From Arenibacter troitsensis (GTDB taxonomy: Bacteria; Bacteroidota; Bacteroidia; Flavobacteriales; Flavobacteriaceae): a stretch of DNA of 64,000 nt. This document shows, piece by piece, positions 52,154-62,095 of this stretch. The translations under genes were made by a program, and so were the position numbers. The notes below the pieces were generated by a model. The model was not told the DNA's origin. It searched no databases and was given only the letters and a program-made list of their open reading frames with translations. The stretch spans positions 1-64,000 of the forward strand of contig NZ_FXAO01000008.1 of NCBI RefSeq assembly GCF_900177645.1, given 5' to 3'. Position 1 is the stretch's first letter. Each line of letters opens with the position of its first letter.

Positions 52154-53446
52154 TTATTCCTTGAGTTTAGCGAACAGCCATTCCTTTCTCAATTCCTGCT
52201 GTTCAGGATAGGTCCAATGCTGTGTTTTTTGAAAAAGGTGTAATTCCTTGGGAGCTGTAATTACATTATAGGCCGAATAGGTAGAGGCCGGGGGACATAC
52301 ATTGTCATTATAGCCCCAACTGTACCAGCCCGGTACTTTTACGAATCGTGCAAAATTAACAACATCGTAATATTTGGAAACTTCAATCTTTTCCGGTTTG
52401 TTGGTGTAATCGTCCACAAATATCTGTGGCCAACCTCCTGCACGCCCATGTAAAAATCCGGTCATATCCGATAAGGCAGGGTAAAAGGCTGCCAAATAAT
52501 CAATTCTATCATCCAAACTGGCCGTCACAATGGAAAGTGCACCGCCCTGGCTGCCACCGGTAACGGCAATATCCTCACCGTTGAATCCGTCTACACTTTC
52601 TATAAAATCTACCGCTCTAACACAACCGAGATATACTCGGCGGTAATAGGCATTATCCTTATCATCCAGATTAAAGGTTTGGTAACCGCCCAATGCCCCT
52701 TTGCCAAGATCATCATAAACACTTTGGTCCAAGTTTACTGGAATACCGTGAATACCAATGGTAAAGGAAATATAACCTTGGGCGGCTTCGTCAATTTCCC
52801 CATAATAAGGGCGTATTCCTGCGCCGGGCACATGAAGGATGGCAGGGTATTTTCCAGCTTTTTTAGGTTTGGTAAGAATACCGTAGATTTTCCCCTTAAT
52901 GTTGTCCAATCTTACATGGTATACATCTACCTTGTCAGTACAGCGTTCTGGCATCAAAGTGAGTACTGCGTTCATGGGTACTTGGTTCAATTCTTCCTTG
53001 CCTTTATTCCAAAATGCCTCAAAATCTTTGGGTAAAGTGGTGGTAGGTTGTATTTTGTCTGGAGCAAAACCTACCGTCGTATACGAAGAATATTCCTTCC
53101 CATCCACTTTTACGGTCGCGGTGCAACGCAAAAATCCCGGTTCGGTAAATTTTTTGGCTTTTATTTTTGTGGAATTGTTTTTAAGCGTCCGTGTGCCCTC
53201 GTCCCAAATTTTTAAGGTTCGATAGCCTGGATCTGGTTGAATGGTATACTGAATCTCGATGCCGTCCAAGGGTATATTGTTTCTAAAAACCGAAATTGAA
53301 AATTCGGGCTGTTCGCCAAGAGAGTAGGTCCAATCGGCATGGTTTGGACTTACCATGACCTCTACCAGTTCTTGTCGGGGTTGAGCGTTTAGACCAAGGA
53401 TACAAAGGAGGAAGAGGGTAATAGGGACAAAAATTTTTGTTTTCAT
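52154..53446 (-). CDS. CE7-type acetyl xylan esterase
   Basis: 430 residues from the ATG at 53444-53446, which yields signal peptide MKTKIFVPITLFLLCILGLNAQ; a longer frame to 53593 masks it. An N-terminal beta domain (about 25-120) precedes the hydrolase. Nucleophile Ser in TGGSQGGALSIVTA, with the Asp and His in PGWYSWGYNDNVCPP and KTQHWTYPEQQE. The box RGGWPQIFVDDY matches CE7 acetyl esterases, which remove acetyl groups from xylo-oligosaccharides and cephalosporins. Secreted or periplasmic. It is followed by the Tat oxidoreductase on the same strand. Confidence 0.85.
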   Translation of the reverse strand: MKTKIFVPITLFLLCILGLNAQPRQELVEVMVSPNHADWTYSLGEQPEFSISVFRNNIPLDGIEIQYTIQPDPGYRTLKIWDEGTRTLKNNSTKIKAKKFTEPGFLRCTATVKVDGKEYSSYTTVGFAPDKIQPTTTLPKDFEAFWNKGKEELNQVPMNAVLTLMPERCTDKVDVYHVRLDNIKGKIYGILTKPKKAGKYPAILHVPGAGIRPYYGEIDEAAQGYISFTIGIHGIPVNLDQSVYDDLGKGALGGYQTFNLDDKDNAYYRRVYLGCVRAVDFIESVDGFNGEDIAVTGGSQGGALSIVTASLDDRIDYLAAFYPALSDMTGFLHGRAGGWPQIFVDDYTNKPEKIEVSKYYDVVNFARFVKVPGWYSWGYNDNVCPPASTYSAYNVITAPKELHLFQKTQHWTYPEQQELRKEWLFAKLKE

Positions 53447-53584
53447 ATTTTTGGTTGGTTTATTTTCTAATTTGAGCAATACCAATGGGTATATGCGCAT
53501 TATGATGTGAAGGAAACAGGTAATGATTCCTTGCACTTTAGAAAGATAATAAATATGGTTGAAATTTGAGTCTATAAATGAATA

Positions 53585-53605
53585 AGACCCCAAAAGGAGG
53601 GGTCT
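53585..53605 (-). terminator. Hairpin after the glycosidase gene
   Basis: Stem AGACCCC (53585-53591) with GGGGTCT (53599-53605), loop 7 nt. On the - strand, in the direction of the glycosidase gene, the T tail is weak (TATTC), so termination is possible but not certain. Confidence 0.45.
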
Positions 53606-53636
53606 ATATTGTATGGGTGTTTGAGAAATGTAAGAG

Positions 53637-56273
53637 CTAAGACTCCGATTCTTTCATTTCCATAATGAGATTGGCGATCAAGGCCGTCCATCCCGTTTGA
53701 TGTGATGCCCCAAGACCCTTGCCATTATCACCATCAAAAAATTCGTAAAAGAGATGATGGTTTTTGAAATGTTCGTCTTTGGAGAAAAGTTTATTCCGGT
53801 CCTCCGCATGGTATTGAAATTTACCCTCGGAATTGGGTTCGAACAACCTTACCAACCTTTTGGTAAGCTCGTTGGCAATTTCATTTAAGTTTAATTTCTT
53901 TCCAGATCCAGTAGGGAATTCATATTGATAGGTAGGTCCATAAAAAGTATAATATTTACGCAACGACTGAATGATCATGTAATTCAATGGCATCCAAATG
54001 GGACCCCGCCAATTGGAGTTGCCGCCAAACATATTGGACCTACTTTCCCCAGGTTCATAGTGGATGGAATAGTGACCGTTGTGTTGAAATACAAAAGGAT
54101 GTTCCTTGTGATATTTTGAAAGGGAACGAATCCCATAATCGGATAGAAACTCATCTTCGTCCAAAAGCCGCTTCAGGAGTTTTTCCAGTCTATAGGCCCT
54201 CATAATAGAAAATAAATAGTTGCCATCTTTGTTGGCCTCTTCGATATTGGAAATTAGGGAAGCCAGATCCGGTCTGGTCCTAACAATTTCTGCAGCCCTT
54301 ATTTTAAACTCCTTCAACTGTTCAAAGAGATCCTTATGGATAATCTCAACAGCAAATAAGGGAATTATACCTACTAGGGAGCGTACTTTCAACCTACTAG
54401 TTGCCCCATTGGAAAGTTCAACCACGTCGTAATAAAAATCGTCCTCATCATCCCACAGCGAGATATCTTTTTTCCCTATATGGTGCATGGCCCAGGCAAT
54501 ATTCAGGAAATGTCTAAAGAATTTGGCTGCAGACTCCTCATACACCTTATTGGTCTTGGCCAGCTCCAGAGACATTCGCAACATATTTACCGTAAACATG
54601 GCCATCCAACTTGTGGCATCGGCCTGCTGCATTCTGCTAACGCCCTCGGGCATGTGATTCCGATCGAATACTCCAATGTTGTCCAGACCCAAAAATCCAC
54701 CTTCAAAAAGATCCGTACCATGTTTGTCCTTTTGGTTTACCCACCAGGTAAAATTGATGAGTAATTTTTGGAATGCATGTTCCAAAAACTTGGTATCGCC
54801 TTTGCCAGTTCGTAATTTATCCTTTTCATAAACATTCCATACCGCCCATGAATGTACAGGAGGGTTAACGTCACTAAAATTCCATTCGTAGGCCGGTATT
54901 TGTCCGTTGGGGTGCATATAATTTTCCCGGAGCACCAATAGTAATTGTTCTTTGGCAAAATAGGGGTCTATTTCTACAAAGGAAACCATGTGAAAAGCCA
55001 GGTCCCAGGCCGCGTACCAAGGATACTCCCATTTGTCGGGCATAGATATTACATGCCTATTGGTAAGATGCTGCCAGGTGAAATTTCTAGCCGCCGCACG
55101 GAAAGGTTTTGGTTCCCCTGGTCCTCCAAAAAGCCATTTAAAAACATCATAATAATAAAATTGCTTGGTCCATAACAAACCGGAGAAAGCACTTTTGGCA
55201 ATGGCTTGGTGGCCTTTTGGCATGTCGGTCTTCAGGATATTGCCATAAAATTCCTCACATTCATGTATTCTTTGTTCAAATACCGTATCAAAATCGGACC
55301 AAGGGTTCTCCAATTTTTTCTTACTAAGCCGTATCCTAATGCTCTTTTCTTCCCCTGCCTTTAGCTTAAACTTATACCATACGGCCGACTTGGAACCATT
55401 TTTTTCCGGATTTACGGTAGATTTTCCATTTACCACATGGTCGTTGATACCATCCTTAACATAGGCCACCTCATTATCAACATTGTAAATACGTTTATTG
55501 TTGGTCTCATTTTCACAGAACAACTGTTTGCCATTTTCATGGTAAAAATAATACCTGCCATTTCTAATACTTCTGGATTGTAAACAATTATCCGAGATAG
55601 ATTTGATACTGGGACGTGTAAACCTTTTATTGTGTTTCCAAAAATTTCTGAACCATAGGTGAGGGAGCACATGTATATTTGCCTTTTTGCTGCCTCTATT
55701 GACCACTGTGATTTTCATAAGAATATCCTCTACGTCCGCTTTGGCATATTCAATGTAACAATCGAAATAGGCATTGTTATCAAAAGATTTGGAATCCAAC
55801 AATTCATACTCCATATCTTCCCGGCTACGAATGTTGTTATTGACCAGCTCTAAATATGGAAATTTTTTATGTGGATACTTATACAGGTATTTACAGTAGG
55901 AATGGGTTGGTGTAGACACCTGATGAAAATAAAGTTCCTTGACATCTTCCCCATGATTCCCTTGATTATTGGTAAGGCCGAACAAACGTTCCTTTAAAAT
56001 ATCATCCTTACCGTTCCAAAAAGCAGGAGCCAAACACAATATCTCCCTGGAGTCGCAAAAGCCACCTATTCCTTCTTCCCCCCATCTATAGGCGTTGCTA
56101 CGAGCTTTGTCGTGACCTACAAAATCCCATGCATGTCCATGTTCGCTATAATCTTCCCGAACAGTACCCCATTGTCTTTCTGCCAAATACGGACCCCATT
56201 TTTTCCAATGTTTGTAGGCGTCGGGAACAGCCAGTCTGTCTTCCTCAGCAATTTTCGGGGTAAAATGTGCCAT
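53637..56273 (-). CDS. MGH1/GH63-like glycosidase
   Basis: 878 residues, no signal peptide, so probably cytoplasmic. It carries the MGH1 (mannosyl-oligosaccharide glucosidase-like) six-hairpin toroid with WEYPWYAAWDLAFHM (about 437-451, candidate catalytic Asp), GQIPAYEWNFSDVNPPVHSWAVW, GFLGLDNIGVFDR and GASHQTGWTALIANL near the end. The N-terminal part (SEHGHAWDFVGHDKARSNAYRWGEEGIGGF, 44-73) is the family's start. Related bacterial enzymes hydrolyse alpha-glucosides such as glucosylglycerate or trehalose-like compounds. The histidine kinase gene further upstream is separated by 412 bp. Confidence 0.85.
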   Translation of the reverse strand: MAHFTPKIAEEDRLAVPDAYKHWKKWGPYLAERQWGTVREDYSEHGHAWDFVGHDKARSNAYRWGEEGIGGFCDSREILCLAPAFWNGKDDILKERLFGLTNNQGNHGEDVKELYFHQVSTPTHSYCKYLYKYPHKKFPYLELVNNNIRSREDMEYELLDSKSFDNNAYFDCYIEYAKADVEDILMKITVVNRGSKKANIHVLPHLWFRNFWKHNKRFTRPSIKSISDNCLQSRSIRNGRYYFYHENGKQLFCENETNNKRIYNVDNEVAYVKDGINDHVVNGKSTVNPEKNGSKSAVWYKFKLKAGEEKSIRIRLSKKKLENPWSDFDTVFEQRIHECEEFYGNILKTDMPKGHQAIAKSAFSGLLWTKQFYYYDVFKWLFGGPGEPKPFRAAARNFTWQHLTNRHVISMPDKWEYPWYAAWDLAFHMVSFVEIDPYFAKEQLLLVLRENYMHPNGQIPAYEWNFSDVNPPVHSWAVWNVYEKDKLRTGKGDTKFLEHAFQKLLINFTWWVNQKDKHGTDLFEGGFLGLDNIGVFDRNHMPEGVSRMQQADATSWMAMFTVNMLRMSLELAKTNKVYEESAAKFFRHFLNIAWAMHHIGKKDISLWDDEDDFYYDVVELSNGATSRLKVRSLVGIIPLFAVEIIHKDLFEQLKEFKIRAAEIVRTRPDLASLISNIEEANKDGNYLFSIMRAYRLEKLLKRLLDEDEFLSDYGIRSLSKYHKEHPFVFQHNGHYSIHYEPGESRSNMFGGNSNWRGPIWMPLNYMIIQSLRKYYTFYGPTYQYEFPTGSGKKLNLNEIANELTKRLVRLFEPNSEGKFQYHAEDRNKLFSKDEHFKNHHLFYEFFDGDNGKGLGASHQTGWTALIANLIMEMKESES

Positions 56274-56685
56274 TGAGATATTGATTTTTCGTAATTAAAA
56301 GAATTAAACCATAGATGTGTAAAACCTGAAAGTTGGATAGTTATCCCTAAAATGTAAATAGCTATTTTTTATTCGGGTATAATTGTAAAAATAAGACTAA
56401 TTACTTCAGTTGGTAATTATACCCTTCAATATTACCTAATTGTTATTTTTATGGATAAACTTTTGTTATCCCATTAAAAAAAACGATTCAAATTAAAGAA
56501 GTCATATTAGATTTACCCGTGAAGGTTGGAGGAGTATTCTTATTATTGATAATTGTTATAGGGCATTTATATGTTCCATGCCATTCGATGCCCTAAACGA
56601 ACCCTATTTCGGGGAAGTATTTTTGTGAAGAATCGGTATTAAATTAAGATGCCCAAATAATTTCAGTGATGTGTATCGGTTCTTC
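56274..56685. other. Intergenic region, no gene seen
   Basis: About 412 bp. AT-rich, no coding frame with features; presumably promoter and leader of the glycosidase gene and the terminator region of the histidine kinase gene. Confidence 0.45.
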
Positions 56686-58383
56686 TTAATTATTATCCAT
56701 AGCAACGGTTATTTTGGTTTGCATGGCATCCTCAATTTTATTCAGAAGGTCTTCCGGCTCAAAAGGTTTAAAAATGAAACCGTTCATTCCACTTTCTATA
56801 ATTTTGCTCTTCACCTCCATAAAAACTGAGGCAGATAGGGCCATAATGGGAGTATCTGTATTGAATTTTCTTATTTCCATGGAAGCCATATAACCATCCA
56901 TTATGGGCATCTGGATATCCATTAGTATGGCATCGTAATCATTTTCGCGAACCTTGTTAACAGCCTCTTGTCCATCATAAGCCACTTCCACGACTAGGTT
57001 GGCCTTTTCCAAGATTTGCCTCCCTACCATGACGTTGATCTGATTATCTTCCACCAACAAAATTCGATTTCCCTTTAGATCATGTTCCTTTTTCTTGGTG
57101 GCTTGCTCCAATGCCTCTTTTGAGGCCAATTTTAACTCCAAATCAAAACTAAAACTGCTGCCTACGCCCGGCTCACTATCAATTTTTACTTGCGAGCCCA
57201 TGGCTTCCACTATACTTTTTACAATGGGCAGCCCTAGGCCGGTGCCACCATACAAGCGATTTGTACTGGTAGAGGCTTGGGTAAATGCCTCCCATACTTT
57301 TTCATGTTGATCCTGGGCAATGCCAATACCGGTATCCTTTATTTCCGTATGCAAAAGGACAGTATCTGCAGTTTCGTTCAATTTTGTGATCTTCAGGCTT
57401 ACACTTCCTTCATCGGTAAACTTGATGGCGTTGGAAACTAGGTTGTTTATTACCTGGTTAAAACGTACTATATCCAATTGAACAACAGGAAGGTCATCGT
57501 CAATTTCCAATTCCAGGGCAATACCTTTTCTCAAACAACTGGGTTCATGAATCTTTTTAATTTGTTTTACGGCCAACATGATATTGGTAGGAATCGGATC
57601 CAAGGTAATGGTTGTAGATTCCATTTTGCTAAAATCCAAAACATTGTTAAGTAAGTTCAGCAAAATTTTCCCTGAGTAGTTCAGCGCTTCTATATTCTGT
57701 ACCTGGTCTTGTCTTGGATTGGAATCCCCGAGTATGTGCGAGAGGCCGGTAATAGCATTTAGCGGTGTCCGTATCTCATGGCTCATCATACTCAAAAATC
57801 TTGATTTGGCATTGGATTCCTCTATGGCTTCTTCACGCTGGTTATGGATGCTGGAATAGTATTGGGCATTTATATAAGAGAAATAAATTAACTGATAGGT
57901 TACCAGTAAAATAGTGGTCCCAATGGAGACCGGATAAATATATTTACCAGCCAATTCAGGATCCATATGGATATGGGTGAACAAATTAAAATCCGTATAA
58001 TACAGTAGGAACCACAGTAGCACGGAAAACCCTGAAAATAGAACTATAAAATTCCTCTCCCGTCTATAGGAAAAGGCTACGAAGGGTAGGGCCAAGGCAA
58101 ACATCAGAATAAACTCTACACTACCTGCTTTTCCTATAAATGAAGCCGTAATGGCAACACTTATATTAAAGGCGATCATGTAGATAAAGCGGGCAAGGGT
58201 GAGGTTGCCATTTTTTGAAACAAGTGCTGAGATAATAAAAAATGGTACGGTAGCCCCAATATACCTGCTCAATTCCATCAATTCCAAGCTTCTGGCAATA
58301 AAAAACCAAATGGTGGATATCAGGGTTGTTAAAATTGATAAACAGAATACTAGTTTTATTCGCCTAGAAGAGAATTCATCCAT
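56686..58383 (-). CDS. Hybrid sensor histidine kinase/response regulator
   Basis: 565 residues. About five to six TM segments at 10-170 (an integral-membrane sensor of 7TM-like type, ILTTLISTIWFFIA, FILMFALALPFVAF, VLLWFLLYY, IGTTILLVTYQLIYF). HisKA with phospho-acceptor His202 in SMMSHEIRTPLN. HATPase with N box VINNLVSNAIKF (311-322), DTGIGIA (350-356) and GGTGLGLPIV (379-388). C-terminal REC with Asp489 in LMDIQMPIMDGY (phospho-acceptor) and ALSAS/KPF boxes. Signal not known. No Hpt or DNA-binding domain in the same protein, so a separate response regulator or phosphotransfer partner must exist elsewhere. Confidence 0.92.
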   Translation of the reverse strand: MDEFSSRRIKLVFCLSILTTLISTIWFFIARSLELMELSRYIGATVPFFIISALVSKNGNLTLARFIYMIAFNISVAITASFIGKAGSVEFILMFALALPFVAFSYRRERNFIVLFSGFSVLLWFLLYYTDFNLFTHIHMDPELAGKYIYPVSIGTTILLVTYQLIYFSYINAQYYSSIHNQREEAIEESNAKSRFLSMMSHEIRTPLNAITGLSHILGDSNPRQDQVQNIEALNYSGKILLNLLNNVLDFSKMESTTITLDPIPTNIMLAVKQIKKIHEPSCLRKGIALELEIDDDLPVVQLDIVRFNQVINNLVSNAIKFTDEGSVSLKITKLNETADTVLLHTEIKDTGIGIAQDQHEKVWEAFTQASTSTNRLYGGTGLGLPIVKSIVEAMGSQVKIDSEPGVGSSFSFDLELKLASKEALEQATKKKEHDLKGNRILLVEDNQINVMVGRQILEKANLVVEVAYDGQEAVNKVRENDYDAILMDIQMPIMDGYMASMEIRKFNTDTPIMALSASVFMEVKSKIIESGMNGFIFKPFEPEDLLNKIEDAMQTKITVAMDNN

Positions 58384-58586
58384 TGGTATTAATAAATTAA
58401 CGCAACATAGTTTTATGATTGGTCTTCGAACACCCTATTTTTGCAATGATGATAGCGTTCCTTTTTGTAGAACGACTATATCCTTATTTTATTATAAGTA
58501 AATTCTTACATTATAGCTAGGCAACACAATGTTGTAGGGAGAATGGAATGTAAGCCAATAGGATTATTTCTAGGAGGTTACCGTGT

Positions 58587-58922
58587 TTAGATCTCTTCAA
58601 TTACGGATGTTCCGAAGGATCTATCACCACTCGTCCATTGCCAATTTTCGTGAAGTCTGATTTTTCCGTTGGACAAAATTTCTGGTCTTGAATGACATAC
58701 CCCGGTCATTAATTCTCCTTTATCGTTAACCTGATGATACCGCATGTCTATATTGCCCTCCTTGTCCACCAAACCTATCAATTGTCCTTTTACAATTTGC
58801 CCACCCTGGTATTCTGAAGTTAAAATATTGCCCTTTTGCCGGTATTCGAAAATAGTCTCGCTGGAAGTCTCCCCATTATTGGAATTTAGGATAGTTTTAA
58901 ATTTTTTATTGTTATAGTTCAT
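58587..58922 (-). CDS. Small beta-barrel protein, annotated elsewhere as N-acetylglutamate synthase-like
   Basis: 111 residues. Opening MNYNNKKFKTILNSNNGETSSETIFEYRQKGNILTSEYQGGQIVKGQLIGLVDKEGNIDMRYHQVNDKGELMTGVCHSRPEIL matches small lipocalin-like proteins found in many Bacteroidetes and Firmicutes, some carrying the database name n-acetylglutamate synthase although they lack a GNAT fold. Eight beta strands, ligand unknown. Downstream (25 bp) of the YtcJ-like amidohydrolase on the same strand. Confidence 0.7.
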   Translation of the reverse strand: MNYNNKKFKTILNSNNGETSSETIFEYRQKGNILTSEYQGGQIVKGQLIGLVDKEGNIDMRYHQVNDKGELMTGVCHSRPEILSNGKIRLHENWQWTSGDRSFGTSVIEEI

Positions 58923-58947
58923 GGGTTCCTTCCATTTAAAATCAATA

Positions 58948-60672
58948 CTATTTGGTGTATACTATTTTGCCATCAAAAATAGTCATGGCAACTTCCGTAT
59001 GCAAAAGTTCTTTTTCCGGGACCTCCATTAAATCCCTGTCGTATATGGTAAAATCTGCCAATTTACCAATAGTTATAGAACCCTTTATGTTTTCTTCGAA
59101 TGCCCCATAAGCGGCATCCAGGGTATAGGATTTCAGCGCCTGTTCCCTGGTCATTTTCTCTCCAGGCTCATAACCTCCATCAGGCGTTCCTTGCATAGTT
59201 TTTCTTGTTACACTGGCATAGAAACTGGCAATAGGGTTTAGTGGTTCCACAGGTACATCGGTGCCATTCACAATGGGGATACCACTTTTTAAAAGGCTTT
59301 GCCACATATATGCCCCTTCTTTTATTCGCTGTTCTCCCAAACGGTCAATGGCCCAAGGCCTATCCGAAGACATATGTATGGCCTGCATGGCAGGAATTAC
59401 CCCTAATTGCGCAAAGCGCGGAATATCATCGGGATGTAAATGCTGTGCGTGCTCTATACGGAACCTGTGGTCGTTGACCCGTTGGGGGAATTTGGAAAAG
59501 GCCGATTCGTAACGGTCAAGTACTTCCCTGTTGGCCCTATCACCAATAGCATGCGCACATATTTGAAAGCCATACTGAAGCCCATTGATCGCCGTCTCTT
59601 CTACAAAATCCATCGGGAGGGTTTCGTGTCCAAAGTGCCCTGGTCTATCACTATAAGACTCCAATAACCAAGCCCCTCTGGAACCTAAGGCACCGTCACA
59701 GTTTAATTTAACGGATCTAATCGTCATTAAATTATCGGAATCTATCATTGGTCCTTTTTCATACCAATCGTTAAGCAATTCTTTATCCCAACTCGTTAGC
59801 ATCCCATATAGGCGAATTTTCATTTTATCCTTAGCCTTCATTTCTTGGTAAAGTGCTATGGTCTCCCTGCCTATGCCAGCATCATGAAAACTGGTAATAC
59901 CATTTTTATGGCAGGCGGCAACCGCCATTTCAAATGCCTCAATATTTTTTGCTGGGGTGTTTTCCGGGATATGTTTTGTAATAATGCTTTCGGCGAGCTC
60001 ATTGAAAATACCCGTAGGCCTTCCCATAGCGTCTCGCATTACCTCGCCACCCTCGACCTCAAATTTGCTTATTCCTTCCTTGGACAATTCCAATAGACCG
60101 GCGATTTCCATGGCCTTTGCATTGGCAAAACCTGCATGGCCACTGGCATGCCCAAGGTAAACCGGATTGTCCGGGGAAATAGCACTAAGTAAATCGTGTG
60201 TTTGAAAGCCATTTACTAATTCTGACGGCATTTCTTTCCATTTGCTTTGATGCCATCCTCTACCCGTAATCCACTCTCCAGGTGCCGCCTTTTTGACCCT
60301 TTCGGCCACGGCATCTACAATTTCCTGATAACTGGTAGTATTACTGAGATCCAAATTCAATTCATTGTAACCCAATCCCATAAAATGGCCATGGCCTTCT
60401 ATTAATCCTGGGGTCATGGTTTTGCCTTCTAGATCCAAAAGTTGGGTCTGGGCACTTTTGTATTGCTCGGCTTCGGCAAGACTACCAGCAAATAGTATGA
60501 TGTTGCCCTTCACGGCTACTGCTTCCACCGTGGGCCGTGTGGTATCTACGGTATAAATATTACCTCCATAAATAAGCATGGTGGCCGATTCCTTTTCAGT
60601 GTCCTGGCACGAGGTAAATAGGAGCAAAGTTATAATAGCTCCCAGGGATAACGAGATTCGTAATGGCTTCAT
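58948..60672 (-). CDS. YtcJ-like amidohydrolase lipoprotein
   Basis: 574 residues. SPII signal TLLLFTSCQDTEK (Cys23). The metal-dependent amidohydrolase 3 family is shown by TPGLIEGHGHFMGLG (about 84-98), the HDAGIGRETI and EHAQHLHPDDIPRF boxes, AMQAIHMSSDRPWAIDRLG and the final NGTDVPVEPLNP. These enzymes cleave amide bonds of small molecules; YtcJ itself is uncharacterised. Outer-membrane or periplasmic by the lipobox. Its stop is 25 bp upstream of the small beta-barrel gene. Confidence 0.87.
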   Translation of the reverse strand: MKPLRISLSLGAIITLLLFTSCQDTEKESATMLIYGGNIYTVDTTRPTVEAVAVKGNIILFAGSLAEAEQYKSAQTQLLDLEGKTMTPGLIEGHGHFMGLGYNELNLDLSNTTSYQEIVDAVAERVKKAAPGEWITGRGWHQSKWKEMPSELVNGFQTHDLLSAISPDNPVYLGHASGHAGFANAKAMEIAGLLELSKEGISKFEVEGGEVMRDAMGRPTGIFNELAESIITKHIPENTPAKNIEAFEMAVAACHKNGITSFHDAGIGRETIALYQEMKAKDKMKIRLYGMLTSWDKELLNDWYEKGPMIDSDNLMTIRSVKLNCDGALGSRGAWLLESYSDRPGHFGHETLPMDFVEETAINGLQYGFQICAHAIGDRANREVLDRYESAFSKFPQRVNDHRFRIEHAQHLHPDDIPRFAQLGVIPAMQAIHMSSDRPWAIDRLGEQRIKEGAYMWQSLLKSGIPIVNGTDVPVEPLNPIASFYASVTRKTMQGTPDGGYEPGEKMTREQALKSYTLDAAYGAFEENIKGSITIGKLADFTIYDRDLMEVPEKELLHTEVAMTIFDGKIVYTK

Positions 60673-61172
60673 ATTCTTTTCTTAAAAGTTGAATTTACAA
60701 TTTTAAGAGGAAACTTATTACTGACTTATGATAAATTGTGGAGAACCTGGGACTTTCAAACAAAAGCTTGCCATGGGAATATCCGAAAGGAGGCCTATAA
60801 TCCAGTGCTTGTAGTGTTATAGCAGAATAATCTTAATCACCTAATAAAGGTAGACTCGCTTATGTAAATTATAATGCTTGTAGCTGGTGGCAACAGTTTT
60901 AACTGTGCATATCGGTAGTCCTGTAAATTCATATTCTCGATTGTAATGCACCATTGCCATTCAAAACTATAGAAGGACTTATCTCAGCATTTACTGTATT
61001 GCCGGGAAACTTAGAATTACAACCCGAAATTATTTTCCCAAAGGGGCATTAAATAGGTTTAGTCGTATATTTCATCGTTGGAAAAGATGGACCATTTGTT
61101 CTAAATCCATAAGACAAGTCATTTCCATTTAGATTTTTTCAAAAAATATTTAATTAAGGATTGGTGGATTTT
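60673..61172. other. Intergenic region, no gene seen
   Basis: About 500 bp between the amidohydrolase start and the next gene's end. No ORF with features, no RNA, no clear terminator. It should hold the promoter of the amidohydrolase gene. Confidence 0.45.
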
Positions 61173-62018
61173 TTAATTGGAATAGATATTAAAAAATTCA
61201 GCCGTATCCTTAATGTCATTGATTCCTAAAATCCAGCAAACTTCAGAAAGATCTGAAAAGTCCAAGCCGCCTTGAGAAATGGCCTTATTGTTGTAGCGAC
61301 CATCTTTTCCGTTATATTCATTTGAGATTTCAATAGCGAGTTCCCAAACTTCAATCAATTTTGGATTTGTTAATTTATCCCTCCACTGGGTGTATTCTGC
61401 TGACAGAAACCCAGGTGTCCCATTGCCAACAACATTGCCGTCCGATATCTTATGATAATCGGTGTTTTTCTTTACAAATTCAAGATCCTCTGGAGAGGTA
61501 GATTTTTCATTCCAATCAGAATGTTGCACCACATGTATATTTTCGGAAGTGTTTATTTCCGGTAAATTGGCTTGAATGGATTTAATAAGTTCTGCGGTAA
61601 AATCTGATTGGCCCGCCTCGGCTATCCACACATCACCTTGGTTTAAGAGGGTTGCAGTAATTTTGGACCTCACTTGTTCCACTGCGGTTTGTGTATTATT
61701 ATGTGCATCCGTCCAATGGTCCTTAAATGCCAATTCCAATAATGGATTGGGCGGAACGTATAAGCCACTCTGAATACCATAGGTGCCTGCAACGGCGTGA
61801 TAATTTATTTTAGAAAAATTGGGATCGAACATGAGTGTAAAAAAGGCAGCCATAGTGTGTAGGTCATCAACATCTGTTTTACAATCATACTGAACTAATA
61901 GGAGGTCTTTTTCTATATTGAAACTACCCGCTTGCAGAGCCCCGTTATCCAAATCATTACTTTTACAGGACCATAATATTATCGCTATAATAATTAATGT
62001 TCTTGACACCATTTTCAA
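61173..62018 (-). CDS. Nucleoside-hydrolase-like lipoprotein
   Basis: 281 residues. SPII signal with IIAIILWSC (Cys18). Mature part: LLLVQYDCKTDVDDLHTMAAFFTL (39-62), whose DxDxDD pattern is like the Ca-binding Asp cluster of inosine-uridine nucleoside hydrolases and DUF1593 proteins. Further conserved stretch YHAVAGTYGIQSGLYVPPNPLLELAF and DVWIAEAGQSDF. It may hydrolyse a nucleoside or related glycoside in the periplasm, but no substrate is evident. Between the amidohydrolase and ergothioneine genes. Confidence 0.65.
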   Translation of the reverse strand: MKMVSRTLIIIAIILWSCKSNDLDNGALQAGSFNIEKDLLLVQYDCKTDVDDLHTMAAFFTLMFDPNFSKINYHAVAGTYGIQSGLYVPPNPLLELAFKDHWTDAHNNTQTAVEQVRSKITATLLNQGDVWIAEAGQSDFTAELIKSIQANLPEINTSENIHVVQHSDWNEKSTSPEDLEFVKKNTDYHKISDGNVVGNGTPGFLSAEYTQWRDKLTNPKLIEVWELAIEISNEYNGKDGRYNNKAISQGGLDFSDLSEVCWILGINDIKDTAEFFNIYSN

Positions 62019-62095
62019 CTATTTTATTAAGTTCCAATTTACGTTTTTTTGATTGGGACATGCTCTGGTAAGCCAAATTTTTATTCCTTGGATTA